From Chitinophaga sp. (GTDB taxonomy: Bacteria > Bacteroidota > Bacteroidia > Chitinophagales > Chitinophagaceae): DNA of 64,000 bases. Shown here in pieces: positions 35,201-42,929 of this stretch; the first letter of the stretch is position 1; each line of letters starts with the position of its first letter. Position numbers and translations under genes: made by a program. Where the stretch lies: positions 1,054,001-1,118,000 of the forward strand of contig NZ_JAGHZS010000001.1 of the NCBI RefSeq assembly GCF_017745275.1. The letters run 5' to 3'. The notes below the pieces were generated by a model. That model was not told the origin of the DNA. It was given only the letters and a program-made list of their open reading frames with translations, and did not search any database.

Positions 35201-35927
35201 CCGTCCATATCTCCCACGAGGCTTCTGCCTGCAGGATCAGCATTTCATGGCCATTCTTAATGGCCGCTCCCTGTGCAGCGCCACGTTGTAAAAAGGCAGT
35301 TTCTGCCGGATTGTAAACCAGGTCATACAGCAGATGACGGGCAGTGAGGTATTGATAAGGTATTTCAGGGAAGGTATCTGTTTTAGGATACATCCCTAAA
35401 GGGGTAGTATTTACAATAATGGTATGTGCAGCCATGGTGGCCTCATCCAGGGCATCATAAGTAATAGTACCGTTACCTGCCTGCCGGCTTACAACAGTAT
35501 AGGTAATATTAAGTTGCTCCAGCGCGTACATAATGGCTTTGGCCGCGCCACCGGTACCAAGTACAAGCGCCTGCGTGTGATGCGGTTGCAGCAAGGGTTG
35601 CAGCGATTTGGTAAACCCAATTACATCCGTATTATAGCCGGTTTTCTTGCCATCTTTTAAATGAATACAATTCACAGCACCTATTTGCGCGGCTGCTTTA
35701 CTCAGGTCATCCAGGAAAGGGATTACAACTTCTTTGTATGGTATAGTTACATTGAGTCCATGTAATTGCGGATGTTGTTCCCATAGGGCCGTAAACCCGG
35801 AAATACCGGGAATCGGGAAGTTTTCGTACACACAATCAGTGATCTGTTCTTTTTCAAACTTCTCTTTAAAGAATCCTTTGGAAAAAGAGTGGCTAAGCGG
35901 GTAGCCAATGAGTCCGTAAATCTTCAT
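35187..35927 (-). CDS. aroE: Shikimate dehydrogenase
   Basis: 246 aa. Shikimate-binding SHSFSKGFF at 12-20, catalytic Lys65 in NVTIPYK, NTDVIGF with Asp101, and NADP-binding LGTGGAAKA at 123-131. It reduces 3-dehydroshikimate in aromatic amino-acid synthesis. Odd point: the last residues (EQKA) and the TAA stop are encoded by the heptad repeat A6, whose GCATAAA unit supplies AAA-GCA-TAA in frame. Length is slightly short but complete. Confidence 0.95.
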   Translation of the reverse strand: MKIYGLIGYPLSHSFSKGFFKEKFEKEQITDCVYENFPIPGISGFTALWEQHPQLHGLNVTIPYKEVVIPFLDDLSKAAAQIGAVNCIHLKDGKKTGYNTDVIGFTKSLQPLLQPHHTQALVLGTGGAAKAIMYALEQLNITYTVVSRQAGNGTITYDALDEATMAAHTIIVNTTPLGMYPKTDTFPEIPYQYLTARHLLYDLVYNPAETAFLQRGAAQGAAIKNGHEMLILQAEASWEIWTEQKA

Positions 35928-35942
35928 GAAGCCATGATTAGC

Positions 35943-36052
35943 ATTACGAATGACGGATTACGAATTACGGATTTGTGAGAAGATAATAGCGGATAATATT
36001 CGCGTTTACCATCTTCCCACAAATCCGTAATTCGTAATTCGTAATTCGTAAT
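35943..36052. repeat. Heptad inverted repeat B1 (CGTAATT units)
   Basis: 42-nt arms with three mismatches; the right arm holds three consecutive CGTAATT units. It lies between aroE and comA, both on the minus strand. Confidence 0.85.
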
Positions 36053-36064
36053 TATTTGTAATAA

Positions 36065-36829
36065 CTATTCTCTATCTAAAAACAGGTTAAACGTATCTCC
36101 TCTTAAGCCGATACGCATGGCTTCCAGGGAAATCACTTCATTGGGTGCGAGGTTACCGAGGTTGGCATTGCATCCTACCAGTTCCAGGAAGTAAAGCTGT
36201 TGGGCTTTCTGAGGCGCTTCCCAGATAATTTTCTCAGCAGGGATCTGGGTCAGGATTTCCTGTACCAGGCCTTCACGTACTTCACCGCTACCGCGATAAA
36301 TACCCACGTTGCCGCTTTCACGGGCTTCAGCGATTACATAGGTAGCGCCGGCAGCCAGTTCAGCACGCATCAGTTCAATCCATTTATAAGGAGGGATGAT
36401 GTGTTCAGCATCTTTAGATCCTACCTCACTCAGTACCAATCCAATTTTGGACAATTTTTCAATGTAACCGCATTTTTCTGCATGCGGGATGGTGATAGAG
36501 CCATCAGATACTTCCATGTAGTTGATGCCGAAATCCTTTACTACCTTGATATATTCATCAAACTGGTTACGGATAACGAAGGCTTCAAACAAAGTACCAC
36601 CAAAGTATACGGGAATATTTGCCGCCTGGTAAAGTTCAATTTTTGCGCGCAGGTTAGGCGTTACGAAGGCAGTGCCAAAACCCAGTTTCAGGATATCAAT
36701 GTGCGGACCTGCTGCGGATAAAAAATTTCGTGCTTCTTCCAAACTCAGCCCCTTATCCATTACCATGGTCAATCCATGCGTGCGGGGCTTCTTTGTCCTT
36801 TCCGGGATTTGTGTCAGATTAAAATTCAT
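36065..36829 (-). CDS. comA: Phosphosulfolactate synthase
   Basis: 254 aa. ComA-family features: RTHGLTMVMDKGLSLEEA near 17-34, IDILKLGFGTAF (about 49-60), a PVYFGGTLFEAF strand, EVSDGSITIPHAEK and a VIAEARESGNVGIY segment in a TIM barrel. It joins sulfite to phosphoenolpyruvate to give phosphosulfolactate. In methanogens this leads to coenzyme M; in bacteria sulfolactate-derived products occur, and in Bacteroidota a route to cysteate and sulfonolipids is conceivable. ComB and ComC genes are not in the window. Confidence 0.9.
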   Translation of the reverse strand: MNFNLTQIPERTKKPRTHGLTMVMDKGLSLEEARNFLSAAGPHIDILKLGFGTAFVTPNLRAKIELYQAANIPVYFGGTLFEAFVIRNQFDEYIKVVKDFGINYMEVSDGSITIPHAEKCGYIEKLSKIGLVLSEVGSKDAEHIIPPYKWIELMRAELAAGATYVIAEARESGNVGIYRGSGEVREGLVQEILTQIPAEKIIWEAPQKAQQLYFLELVGCNANLGNLAPNEVISLEAMRIGLRGDTFNLFLDRE

Positions 36830-36964
36830 TTGAAATATTTTTATCTTCTTATTTGGTCAGTAAAACACATACTAATTTTCGCCAGGCACTTCGGGATAGC
36901 GTAGATGCAATTTTAGTAACCGGAAATACTGTTGACTTTTGTCCATGACAATTAAAAGCCGGCG

Positions 36965-36972
36965 CAAAAATA
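36965..36972 (-). promoter_or_regulatory. -7 box TATTTTTG upstream of comA
   Basis: The minus strand reads TATTTTTG; predicted leader about 130 nt before the comA ATG at 36829. Confidence 0.35.
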
Positions 36973-37010
36973 AGAAGTATACTTTATTTTATTAAAGTAA
37001 ATAACACTGG

Positions 37011-38429
37011 TTAACGTTTGCGGCGATATTGCGCAATCAAATCGACCACACTCACATGCTGTAACACAGCAGGGTCAAGCTCTACGAGCTTTTTAACAAT
37101 TTTAGGCGCCTGTTGCAGGGCAGTTTCCAGGTGCAACAGTCCTTCTTTGGTTTTCCCCATAGCAATCAGGATGGCGGCCCGGTAATAGACAAATATGGGC
37201 TTGCGGCCGGCCTTTTCCTCCGCTATAGACAACTGTACCAGGGCTTCTTCCAGGAATCCGGACACATATAATCCTTTTAACAGCTCCTGCCAGGTAACGG
37301 CGCTCTTGGGCCGGGTACGTACTGCATTCATAAAATGAACCAGTGCATCTTTATTTTTACCCAGCTCCAGGTAGCACTCACCCAGGCTCATATTATATTC
37401 TGCGTTGGTTTTGTTGATTTTCAGGGCGCTCAGCAATGATTTCACCGCATTTTCCCAGTTAGCTTCCATCATGTATGCCACGGCGATCTTGTAATACAAT
37501 TTATCGTCGTTAGGGCTCAGATGCGATGCCTTACGGTAGTAATACCGGGCCTGTGTAAATTTGCGTTGTCTTTCGTAGCAATGGCCAATCGCCTCATAGA
37601 TCACATCCTCCGGTTTGGCTATTTCCAGGTGTTTCTGCAGCACTTCTATAGCGTCAGCATACTTACGGAGGCGGATATACGCATCCCCCATATTCCGGTA
37701 GGCATAATCGAATTTTTCATCGATAGCTACCGCATATTGGTAGGCGTCTATCGCTTTTTCATACAACTTCAATCCCTGAAACGCCGTACCCAGGTTGAAC
37801 CAGGCCAGCTGATTAAAAGGATGTTCATCTATGATAGCGGTATGCAGGCGGATACTTTCTTCATTGCGCCCGGTAAACTCCGTCCAGAAGCAGATCTTAT
37901 GCAGGGCCTCCTCGCTGTTGGGATCGTATTCCAGGGCCATTTTCAGGCAATCAAACACTTTTTCAAATTCTTCCCAGTCGTCATACACATCCGCCAGCTC
38001 CAGTAATAATTCGGTCCTGTCTTCCCCTGAAAATTGCTCTATCTGTTCTTCCAGCACACTGGCGGCTTTCTGGTGCTGATTCAGCGCCAGGTAAACATCC
38101 GTTTGAAGTATATAAAGATTAATATCAGTGCGGTCGAGTACTTCTGCTTTTTCCAGTAAATCCAGGGCTTCCTTATACTTTTTGGTTTCTATCAGTAAGT
38201 TGGCTTTTTTTAGCAGTAAGGTGGAAGAGTAGGGAAATTGTTCGATGGCTATTTCGGCGGCCTGCAATGCGATCGGCATTTCGTCATGCTCGTCATAATA
38301 GTCTATGATCTGCTCAAATGAATCTTCGTCCAAAAAAGAATGAGACTTACCAGCCCTGAGGTTTTCAAACTGCTGCAACAAGTCTCTCAGATCATCAAAA
38401 TCTTCGTTTAAAAAGGAAAAGTCTTTACT
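37011..38429 (-). CDS. Tetratricopeptide repeat protein
   Basis: 472 aa from the ATG at 38427-38429 (a start 12 codons earlier is possible but less likely). An acidic N-terminus (SKDFSFLNEDFDDL) precedes about ten TPR units, for example WFNLGTAFQGLKLYEKAIDAYQ and YRNMGDAYIRLRKYADAIEVL. No signal peptide, so it is a cytosolic protein-protein scaffold. Partner unknown. The C-terminus is basic (YRRKR). Divergent from the 140-aa secreted protein gene. Confidence 0.88.
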   Translation of the reverse strand, partial: SKDFSFLNEDFDDLRDLLQQFENLRAGKSHSFLDEDSFEQIIDYYDEHDEMPIALQAAEIAIEQFPYSSTLLLKKANLLIETKKYKEALDLLEKAEVLDRTDINLYILQTDVYLALNQHQKAASVLEEQIEQFSGEDRTELLLELADVYDDWEEFEKVFDCLKMALEYDPNSEEALHKICFWTEFTGRNEESIRLHTAIIDEHPFNQLAWFNLGTAFQGLKLYEKAIDAYQYAVAIDEKFDYAYRNMGDAYIRLRKYADAIEVLQKHLEIAKPEDVIYEAIGHCYERQRKFTQARYYYRKASHLSPNDDKLYYKIAVAYMMEANWENAVKSLLSALKINKTNAEYNMSLGECYLELGKNKDALVHFMNAVRTRPKSAVTWQELLKGLYVSGFLEEALVQLSIAEEKAGRKPIFVYYRAAILIAMGKTKEGLLHLETALQQAPKIVKKLVELDPAVLQHVSVVDLIAQYRRKR

Positions 38430-38566
38430 CATTAATGTAAATATAGTACTTTTATTTGTGCCCAAATCCGGGGGCTTTACAACCTTTTAAATATTTTTTA
38501 ACAATTCTTTGTGATTTAATCGTATCTTGCGTTAAGAATTTGTTATATAATATATCAAAAAGTTTG

Positions 38567-38574
38567 TACATTTG
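38567..38574 (+). promoter_or_regulatory. -7 box TACATTTG just before the 140-aa gene
   Basis: Ends 7 nt before the ATG at 38582, predicting a leader of 0-2 nt. Confidence 0.45.
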
Positions 38575-38581
38575 TGTTACA

Positions 38582-39004
38582 ATGAAAGCGAAAACATACA
38601 TATCACGCACTTTTTCATTGTCTTGCTTGTTAGCGGGCGCTTTGGCGTTTTTTGCTCTCAATGCGCTGGCAAATAATAGCTTTTTGCCCTCCGATAATAA
38701 TAAAGACAAAACGAAAAAAACGGCCGATAGTCCTCATTTTGAGTTGACTACCGCCATTCCGAAGACGAGTTTAAGCCTGGATGCAGGCTACCGTTATTCC
38801 GGAACGTTCAGCTCTGCCTTTAAGTTTAATACCAATAATGTTGTTAATAACTACAATAATGTAATTAATCTGAAAGCGGTGAGTACCTACACCAAGGGCA
38901 ATGTCACCTATGTGGTGCCTACCAATGTCCAGGTGCAGTCACAACCGCCAGGTAATATGAACTTCCAGAAGTTGCAGATCATTCTGCCACTCAAAAAGGG
39001 ATAA
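38582..39004 (+). CDS. Secreted protein of unknown function (140 aa)
   Basis: Starts at the ATG at 38582; the frame is open further upstream but that part overlaps the promoter. A signal peptide (about 1-30, ending ALNALA) is followed by a short Asn/Lys-rich mature protein with a repetitive NTNNVVNNYNNV segment and a beta-rich end. No known domain. Closed by a terminator at 39036. Confidence 0.7.
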   Translation: MKAKTYISRTFSLSCLLAGALAFFALNALANNSFLPSDNNKDKTKKTADSPHFELTTAIPKTSLSLDAGYRYSGTFSSAFKFNTNNVVNNYNNVINLKAVSTYTKGNVTYVVPTNVQVQSQPPGNMNFQKLQIILPLKKG

Positions 39005-39035
39005 TAAATTCTACGTTTCTTCAATTACAATATGG

Positions 39036-39061
39036 GCCGGTTAATAACCGGCTCTTTTTTT
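39036..39061 (+). terminator. Rho-independent terminator after the 140-aa gene
   Basis: GCCGGTT and AACCGGC arms with a 3-nt loop, then TC and a T run. Confidence 0.88.
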
Positions 39062-39369
39062 GCCCTTATTTTCCGTTTTTTATATTTTTCGGGAGAAGTG
39101 ACACGCACAGATATTACTTATGCCTCAATTTACCCCAATGGCCACTATACGCATTTAAAACCCTTTTTTACAGCGATCCGCCAAGAGAAGGGACACTTAC
39201 ACCCGAAGATATGAACCGGCGCTATTTGGCCTTCTTTTTCATTCATGTGAAGGAGAACAGCTTGGTTGGCAGCATTGGGTCAAAAAACGATTAAATCTTC
39301 CAAAAAAGACGGGAAAACCAATCTAACAATAACCGAATAGGGATACATCATACCTGCTTGGTCCGATAT

Positions 39370-39459
39370 TTTTTCGGAAGATATCAAACCGGACAACGCA
39401 CTCCTGGCATCCATTGATGCCCCGTTAAGCCTCCGAAAATTATCATATCTTCCGAAAAA
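39370..39459. repeat. Spaced perfect inverted repeat (15 bp arms)
   Basis: TTTTTCGGAAGATAT (39370-39384) and its exact complement (39445-39459) flank 60 bp, ending 7 bp before the stop of the convergent-side GLPGLI-like gene. Confidence 0.6.
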
Positions 39460-39466
39460 TCAACAA

Positions 39467-40114
39467 TTACATATTTTTCAACTCCTCCTGGCTCACCTCT
39501 TTATATCCCGTTTTAGGCACATCGAAATAAGAAGCAGGAATTGGATATAAATCTATTTTGGTGGCAATCACCCTGGTTTTAGCACCTGTTTTAGTCAGGA
39601 TTTCAAATTCCAGCGGTATCCCTTTCAGGTTCACAAAACGACGATTATATTGCCGGTTTTCCGGCACCAGGTCTACTGCGTAAAACACTTCAAATGTTTG
39701 CCCATCCGGCATAGTGCCTATTGCTCTTCTGCAGGTATACCCGGCGATGTCCTTTGTTTCCGCCTGGTCTTTGAATTGTATATTCTCATACTGCTTTAAA
39801 TCCTTGTTGTACTGCTCTTTTCCGGCCCTGATCAGGTATTTGTTCCCATGCTGGTCAATCAGCGTGGTCATACTTTCTGTTTTGCTGTTAATGAGATAAG
39901 TATAGTGAACAATGTTAAAATTCATGTCTATTCTGCTCAGTGGTCCGCGCAGATATTGCGTAAAGGTGCTGCCTTCCAGCATAGCATCCATTTGCAACTG
40001 CTCCGGCGGCAACTCCATCTTGTATACAATTTTCGCGTCTGAAACTATGCGTTGCGCCAGTAATGAACCCGCACAGCAGGTCAGGATAAAAGTGAATAAC
40101 AACCGGTAGAACAT
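39467..40114 (-). CDS. Secreted protein, GLPGLI/DUF4412-like (215 aa)
   Basis: Signal peptide (about 1-20, ending LLAQ). It then follows the pattern of Bacteroidota GLPGLI and DUF4412 proteins: AKIVYKMELPP, a metallic-looking TLIDQHGNKYLI strand, KDIAGYTCRRA near 120, a VFYAVDLVPEN strand and GIPLEFEIL where GLPGLI would lie. The role of these families is unknown. The assignment rests on pattern order, not exact motif identity. Minus strand, next to the enoyl-CoA hydratase gene. Confidence 0.7.
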   Translation of the reverse strand: MFYRLLFTFILTCCAGSLLAQRIVSDAKIVYKMELPPEQLQMDAMLEGSTFTQYLRGPLSRIDMNFNIVHYTYLINSKTESMTTLIDQHGNKYLIRAGKEQYNKDLKQYENIQFKDQAETKDIAGYTCRRAIGTMPDGQTFEVFYAVDLVPENRQYNRRFVNLKGIPLEFEILTKTGAKTRVIATKIDLYPIPASYFDVPKTGYKEVSQEELKNM

Positions 40115-40163
40115 AGTGTGGTGTATTAGTTGAATGGTGGTATAGTTAAGGCGGATAAACTAA

Positions 40164-40943
40164 CTACCAGGTAAACTTTTCTTTGTTTAAAAAAGCGGCG
40201 ATACCGCGTTTACAGTCGTCATGCCCACGGGTAGCAGCATTCAATTCTGCAGCAAGCTGCAACCCATCCGTTAATGGTAAGTCCAACACTGTGCCAATCA
40301 ATTTTTTGGTTACTTTCAGAGAGTTGGCCGAGGCGTCCTTACACAGGCTGCTGGCTATTTTAGCTACATAGGTACTTATTTCTGCTGCTGGTACTACCGC
40401 GGTAATCAGGCCATCGGAAGCGGCTTTTTCAGCGGTTACCAGTTTCCCGGTTAATAACAATTCCCTGGACCGCCCCTCCCCTATTTTCCTAACCAGGAAA
40501 ACCGCTACCAGGGCGGGAATAAATCCAATCTTCACTTCTGAGTAACCCATTAAGGCCTCCGGTACGGCATAACTCAGGTCGCAGAGTGTTACCAGCCCGC
40601 AGCCTCCTGCTATGGCGTGTCCTTCCACCTGGGCAATTACAATCTTGTCAAGATGGTAGATCTCCCGGAATAGCTGCATCAATTCGCGGGAATCAGCGAG
40701 ATTTTCATCGTAAGTATTTTTTTGCAGCTGTTGCAGGTATTCCAGGTCGGCACCTGCACAAAATGCTTCACCATTTCCTTTCAATACTACTACTTTGACT
40801 GCTTCGTCGGCTTCCGCAGCACGAAAAGCTTCCCTTAGCTCCTCTACCAGCTGACCATTCAGCGCATTGCGCTTCTCCGGCCGGTTCAGGGCAATGGTAG
40901 CCACACGCTCAGTAACTGAATATTCTAAAAAAGAAAATGCCAT
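40164..40943 (-). CDS. Enoyl-CoA hydratase/isomerase family protein
   Basis: 259 aa. Crotonase-fold signatures: ALNRPEKRNALNG (18-30), oxyanion-hole segment AFCAGADLEYL (60-70) and IAGGCGLVTLCDLSYA (111-126). The first catalytic Glu of classical hydratases (after GGC) is replaced by Gly116, while the second acidic position is kept in SEVKIG (Glu136). It may therefore be an isomerase or a hydratase with altered chemistry. Acts on acyl-CoA esters in the cytosol. Followed by repeat B2. Confidence 0.9.
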   Translation of the reverse strand: MAFSFLEYSVTERVATIALNRPEKRNALNGQLVEELREAFRAAEADEAVKVVVLKGNGEAFCAGADLEYLQQLQKNTYDENLADSRELMQLFREIYHLDKIVIAQVEGHAIAGGCGLVTLCDLSYAVPEALMGYSEVKIGFIPALVAVFLVRKIGEGRSRELLLTGKLVTAEKAASDGLITAVVPAAEISTYVAKIASSLCKDASANSLKVTKKLIGTVLDLPLTDGLQLAAELNAATRGHDDCKRGIAAFLNKEKFTW

Positions 40944-40951
40944 AAAGAAAG

Positions 40952-41058
40952 AATTACGAATTACGAATTACGAATTACGGACCTGTAAGGAGATCTGTAA
41001 GAAGATAATCATTCCGTCTTCCCACAACTCCGTAATTCGTAATTCGTAATTCGTAATT
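40952..41058. repeat. Heptad inverted repeat B2 (CGTAATT units)
   Basis: Perfect 30-bp arms (40952-40981/41029-41058), each with four consecutive 7-bp units, between two minus-strand genes. Sequence class shared with B1. Confidence 0.9.
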
Positions 41059-41087
41059 TTCCTTATGGCAATCTAAGCAAAAAAAAT

Positions 41088-42755
41088 TTAATGGGTAATC
41101 TCTTGTATTACCTGCCCTACGTTACCACTGGGCATCTGAATACGTAATAATGCTGCCAGCGTTGGTGTAATGTCTGTCATACCAACAGTACGATTGGTTT
41201 TACCGGGTTGAATCCCCCATCCCATCCATACCAGCGGAATATGTGCATCATACGGATACCATAAACCGTGTGTGGTACCGGTTTTACCGCCGTCAATATA
41301 GCCAGGAGTCAATACCACCTGGATATCTCCGCTTCTTTTGGTATTAAATCCGTTATTCATCATTGTACGCATCGGCTCCGGTAAATTGGTGACCATCAGG
41401 TTTTCTACCGGGAAAGCTTTGGCAATAGCCGGCGATTTCAACAAACGGGCTATCATAAACTGCCGGATCTCATTTTCATTCTTGCCTGCTGCTGCAACCG
41501 CATCGTGATCCAGCCATAACTGGTAGTTATCAGATCCTTTCACAATGCCTTTCACGCCAAACTTAGCCGCCACCTGCTCGTTCAGATCTTTTACTGCTGC
41601 CTGCTCATCCCAGGTGCCACCAGGCAGTTTATTTTCTTCCAGGAAACCGGGTACGTGGGCCACGCCATGATCTGCGGTGATAAAGAAAAGATACTGGCCT
41701 TTACCCACGCGGGCGTCCAGGTATTTGAACAACGTGGCCAGGTCCTGATCCAGTCGCAGGTATGTATCTTCTACTTCTATAGAGTTAGGTCCAAACTGAT
41801 GCCCCACGTAGTCTGTAGAAGAAAGGCTGATTGCCATAAAATCCGTTACATCTCCTTTGCCCATATCATAAGCTTCCATGGCCTTTTTAGCAAATTCCAG
41901 TGTCATAGTATTTCCAAATGGAGAAGCGGAAATAGCGGTATTGGAAATATCGGCGAGAGTATGTGGGAAAGCCGTATTGGTAGCGTTTTTATACCTGCCT
42001 TCATAAGGTTTTTCGTCGGCGGTGCTGAGGGTATAGGTGGAAACCGGGTACAGGGTAGTCCACGGTTTGCTCAGGTATTGCTTAGGATACTGTTGTTGGT
42101 TGAATTCCTGTGCCCATGCTGGTAATTCTTTCATATACCAGGTGCTGGTTACCCAGTTACCGGTGCTGCCATCGTACCAGAAAGCCGCATTGGCACTGTG
42201 ACCAGCCGGCAGAATAGCGCCGCGGTCTTTAATAGCCACGCCTACTACTTTACTCTGGAAATTGTTGGATAAGCGGAGTTCATCGCCGATGGTGGTCACC
42301 AGCATGTTGCGCGGACTCATTTTACCGGCGGCAGAAGTACTGCCAACAGTAGTAACAGTGGTATCTTCAGCACAATATACCGTGCGACCCAACTCCGGAC
42401 TATACCAGGAATTCCCGATAATACCATGAATGGCCGGCACAGAGCCGGTATACACGCAGGTATGGCCGCAGGCAGTAATAGTAGGGGTATAATTAATAAG
42501 GGTATTTTCACAGGAAAAACCTTCCTGTAACAGGCGTTTAAATCCACCGGCGCCATAGCGGTTACCATAGCGGTAAAGATAATCCCAGCGCATCTGATCT
42601 ACCACTACGCCTACTACCAGCTTTGGTTTGGCAGACATTTTGGAAGATTTAGCAGCCGCGTGGTGGTTAAATGGTTTTGGTGAGGTTGCTTTTTGCGCAT
42701 GTACCACTGAAGTGGAGAACAGCAGGACACCTGTCAGGAAATGTGTAAATTTCAT
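41088..42755 (-). CDS. pafA: PafA-type alkaline phosphatase
   Basis: 555 aa with a signal peptide (ending VVHA, residue 20). Alkaline phosphatase superfamily metal-binding VGVVVDQMRWD (Asp53), the nucleophile region TPTITACGHTCVYTGS (Thr94 by analogy to Thr79 of Elizabethkingia PafA), FITADHGVAHVPG and HGLWYPYD. It is a periplasmic phosphomonoesterase, probably for phosphate scavenging. A -7 box lies at 42840-42847. Divergent from the alpha-oxoamine synthase gene. Confidence 0.92.
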   Translation of the reverse strand: MKFTHFLTGVLLFSTSVVHAQKATSPKPFNHHAAAKSSKMSAKPKLVVGVVVDQMRWDYLYRYGNRYGAGGFKRLLQEGFSCENTLINYTPTITACGHTCVYTGSVPAIHGIIGNSWYSPELGRTVYCAEDTTVTTVGSTSAAGKMSPRNMLVTTIGDELRLSNNFQSKVVGVAIKDRGAILPAGHSANAAFWYDGSTGNWVTSTWYMKELPAWAQEFNQQQYPKQYLSKPWTTLYPVSTYTLSTADEKPYEGRYKNATNTAFPHTLADISNTAISASPFGNTMTLEFAKKAMEAYDMGKGDVTDFMAISLSSTDYVGHQFGPNSIEVEDTYLRLDQDLATLFKYLDARVGKGQYLFFITADHGVAHVPGFLEENKLPGGTWDEQAAVKDLNEQVAAKFGVKGIVKGSDNYQLWLDHDAVAAAGKNENEIRQFMIARLLKSPAIAKAFPVENLMVTNLPEPMRTMMNNGFNTKRSGDIQVVLTPGYIDGGKTGTTHGLWYPYDAHIPLVWMGWGIQPGKTNRTVGMTDITPTLAALLRIQMPSGNVGQVIQEITH

Positions 42756-42839
42756 TAGATTGTAAATATTTAAAAGTATCTGAAATACAACGAGATAAGG
42801 TGCTGTTTAGTAACAAATAAGTTGTTTGCAGCCAGATGC

Positions 42840-42847
42840 CAAATGTA
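42840..42847 (-). promoter_or_regulatory. -7 box TACATTTG for pafA
   Basis: The minus strand reads TACATTTG; predicted leader about 78 nt. No obvious Pho-box was identified. Confidence 0.45.
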
Positions 42848-42876
42848 AACCAAGATTACAAAAACTAATATTTTAA

Positions 42877-42884
42877 TACCTTTG
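42877..42884 (+). promoter_or_regulatory. -7 box TACCTTTG for the alpha-oxoamine synthase gene
   Basis: Matches TAnnTTTG 46 bp before the ATG at 42930. Confidence 0.5.
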
Positions 42885-42929
42885 TGTCCATTTTAAATGG
42901 AATGAATTAACCATTACATAATATATCGT

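Larger units (their letters stand above)
39005..39466. other. 462-bp gap with a terminator and a spaced inverted repeat
   Basis: No convincing gene. Short open frames here have no start site or signal and are probably chance. It holds a terminator (39036-39061) and a spaced perfect inverted repeat (39370-39384/39445-39459). Confidence 0.5.

Noticed and set aside
39032..39214. 60-aa plus-strand frame in the 39005-39466 gap
   Set aside because: It starts inside a rho-independent terminator and has no signal peptide or recognisable domain. An overlapping frame over about 39060-39290 looks more protein-like but has no good start.
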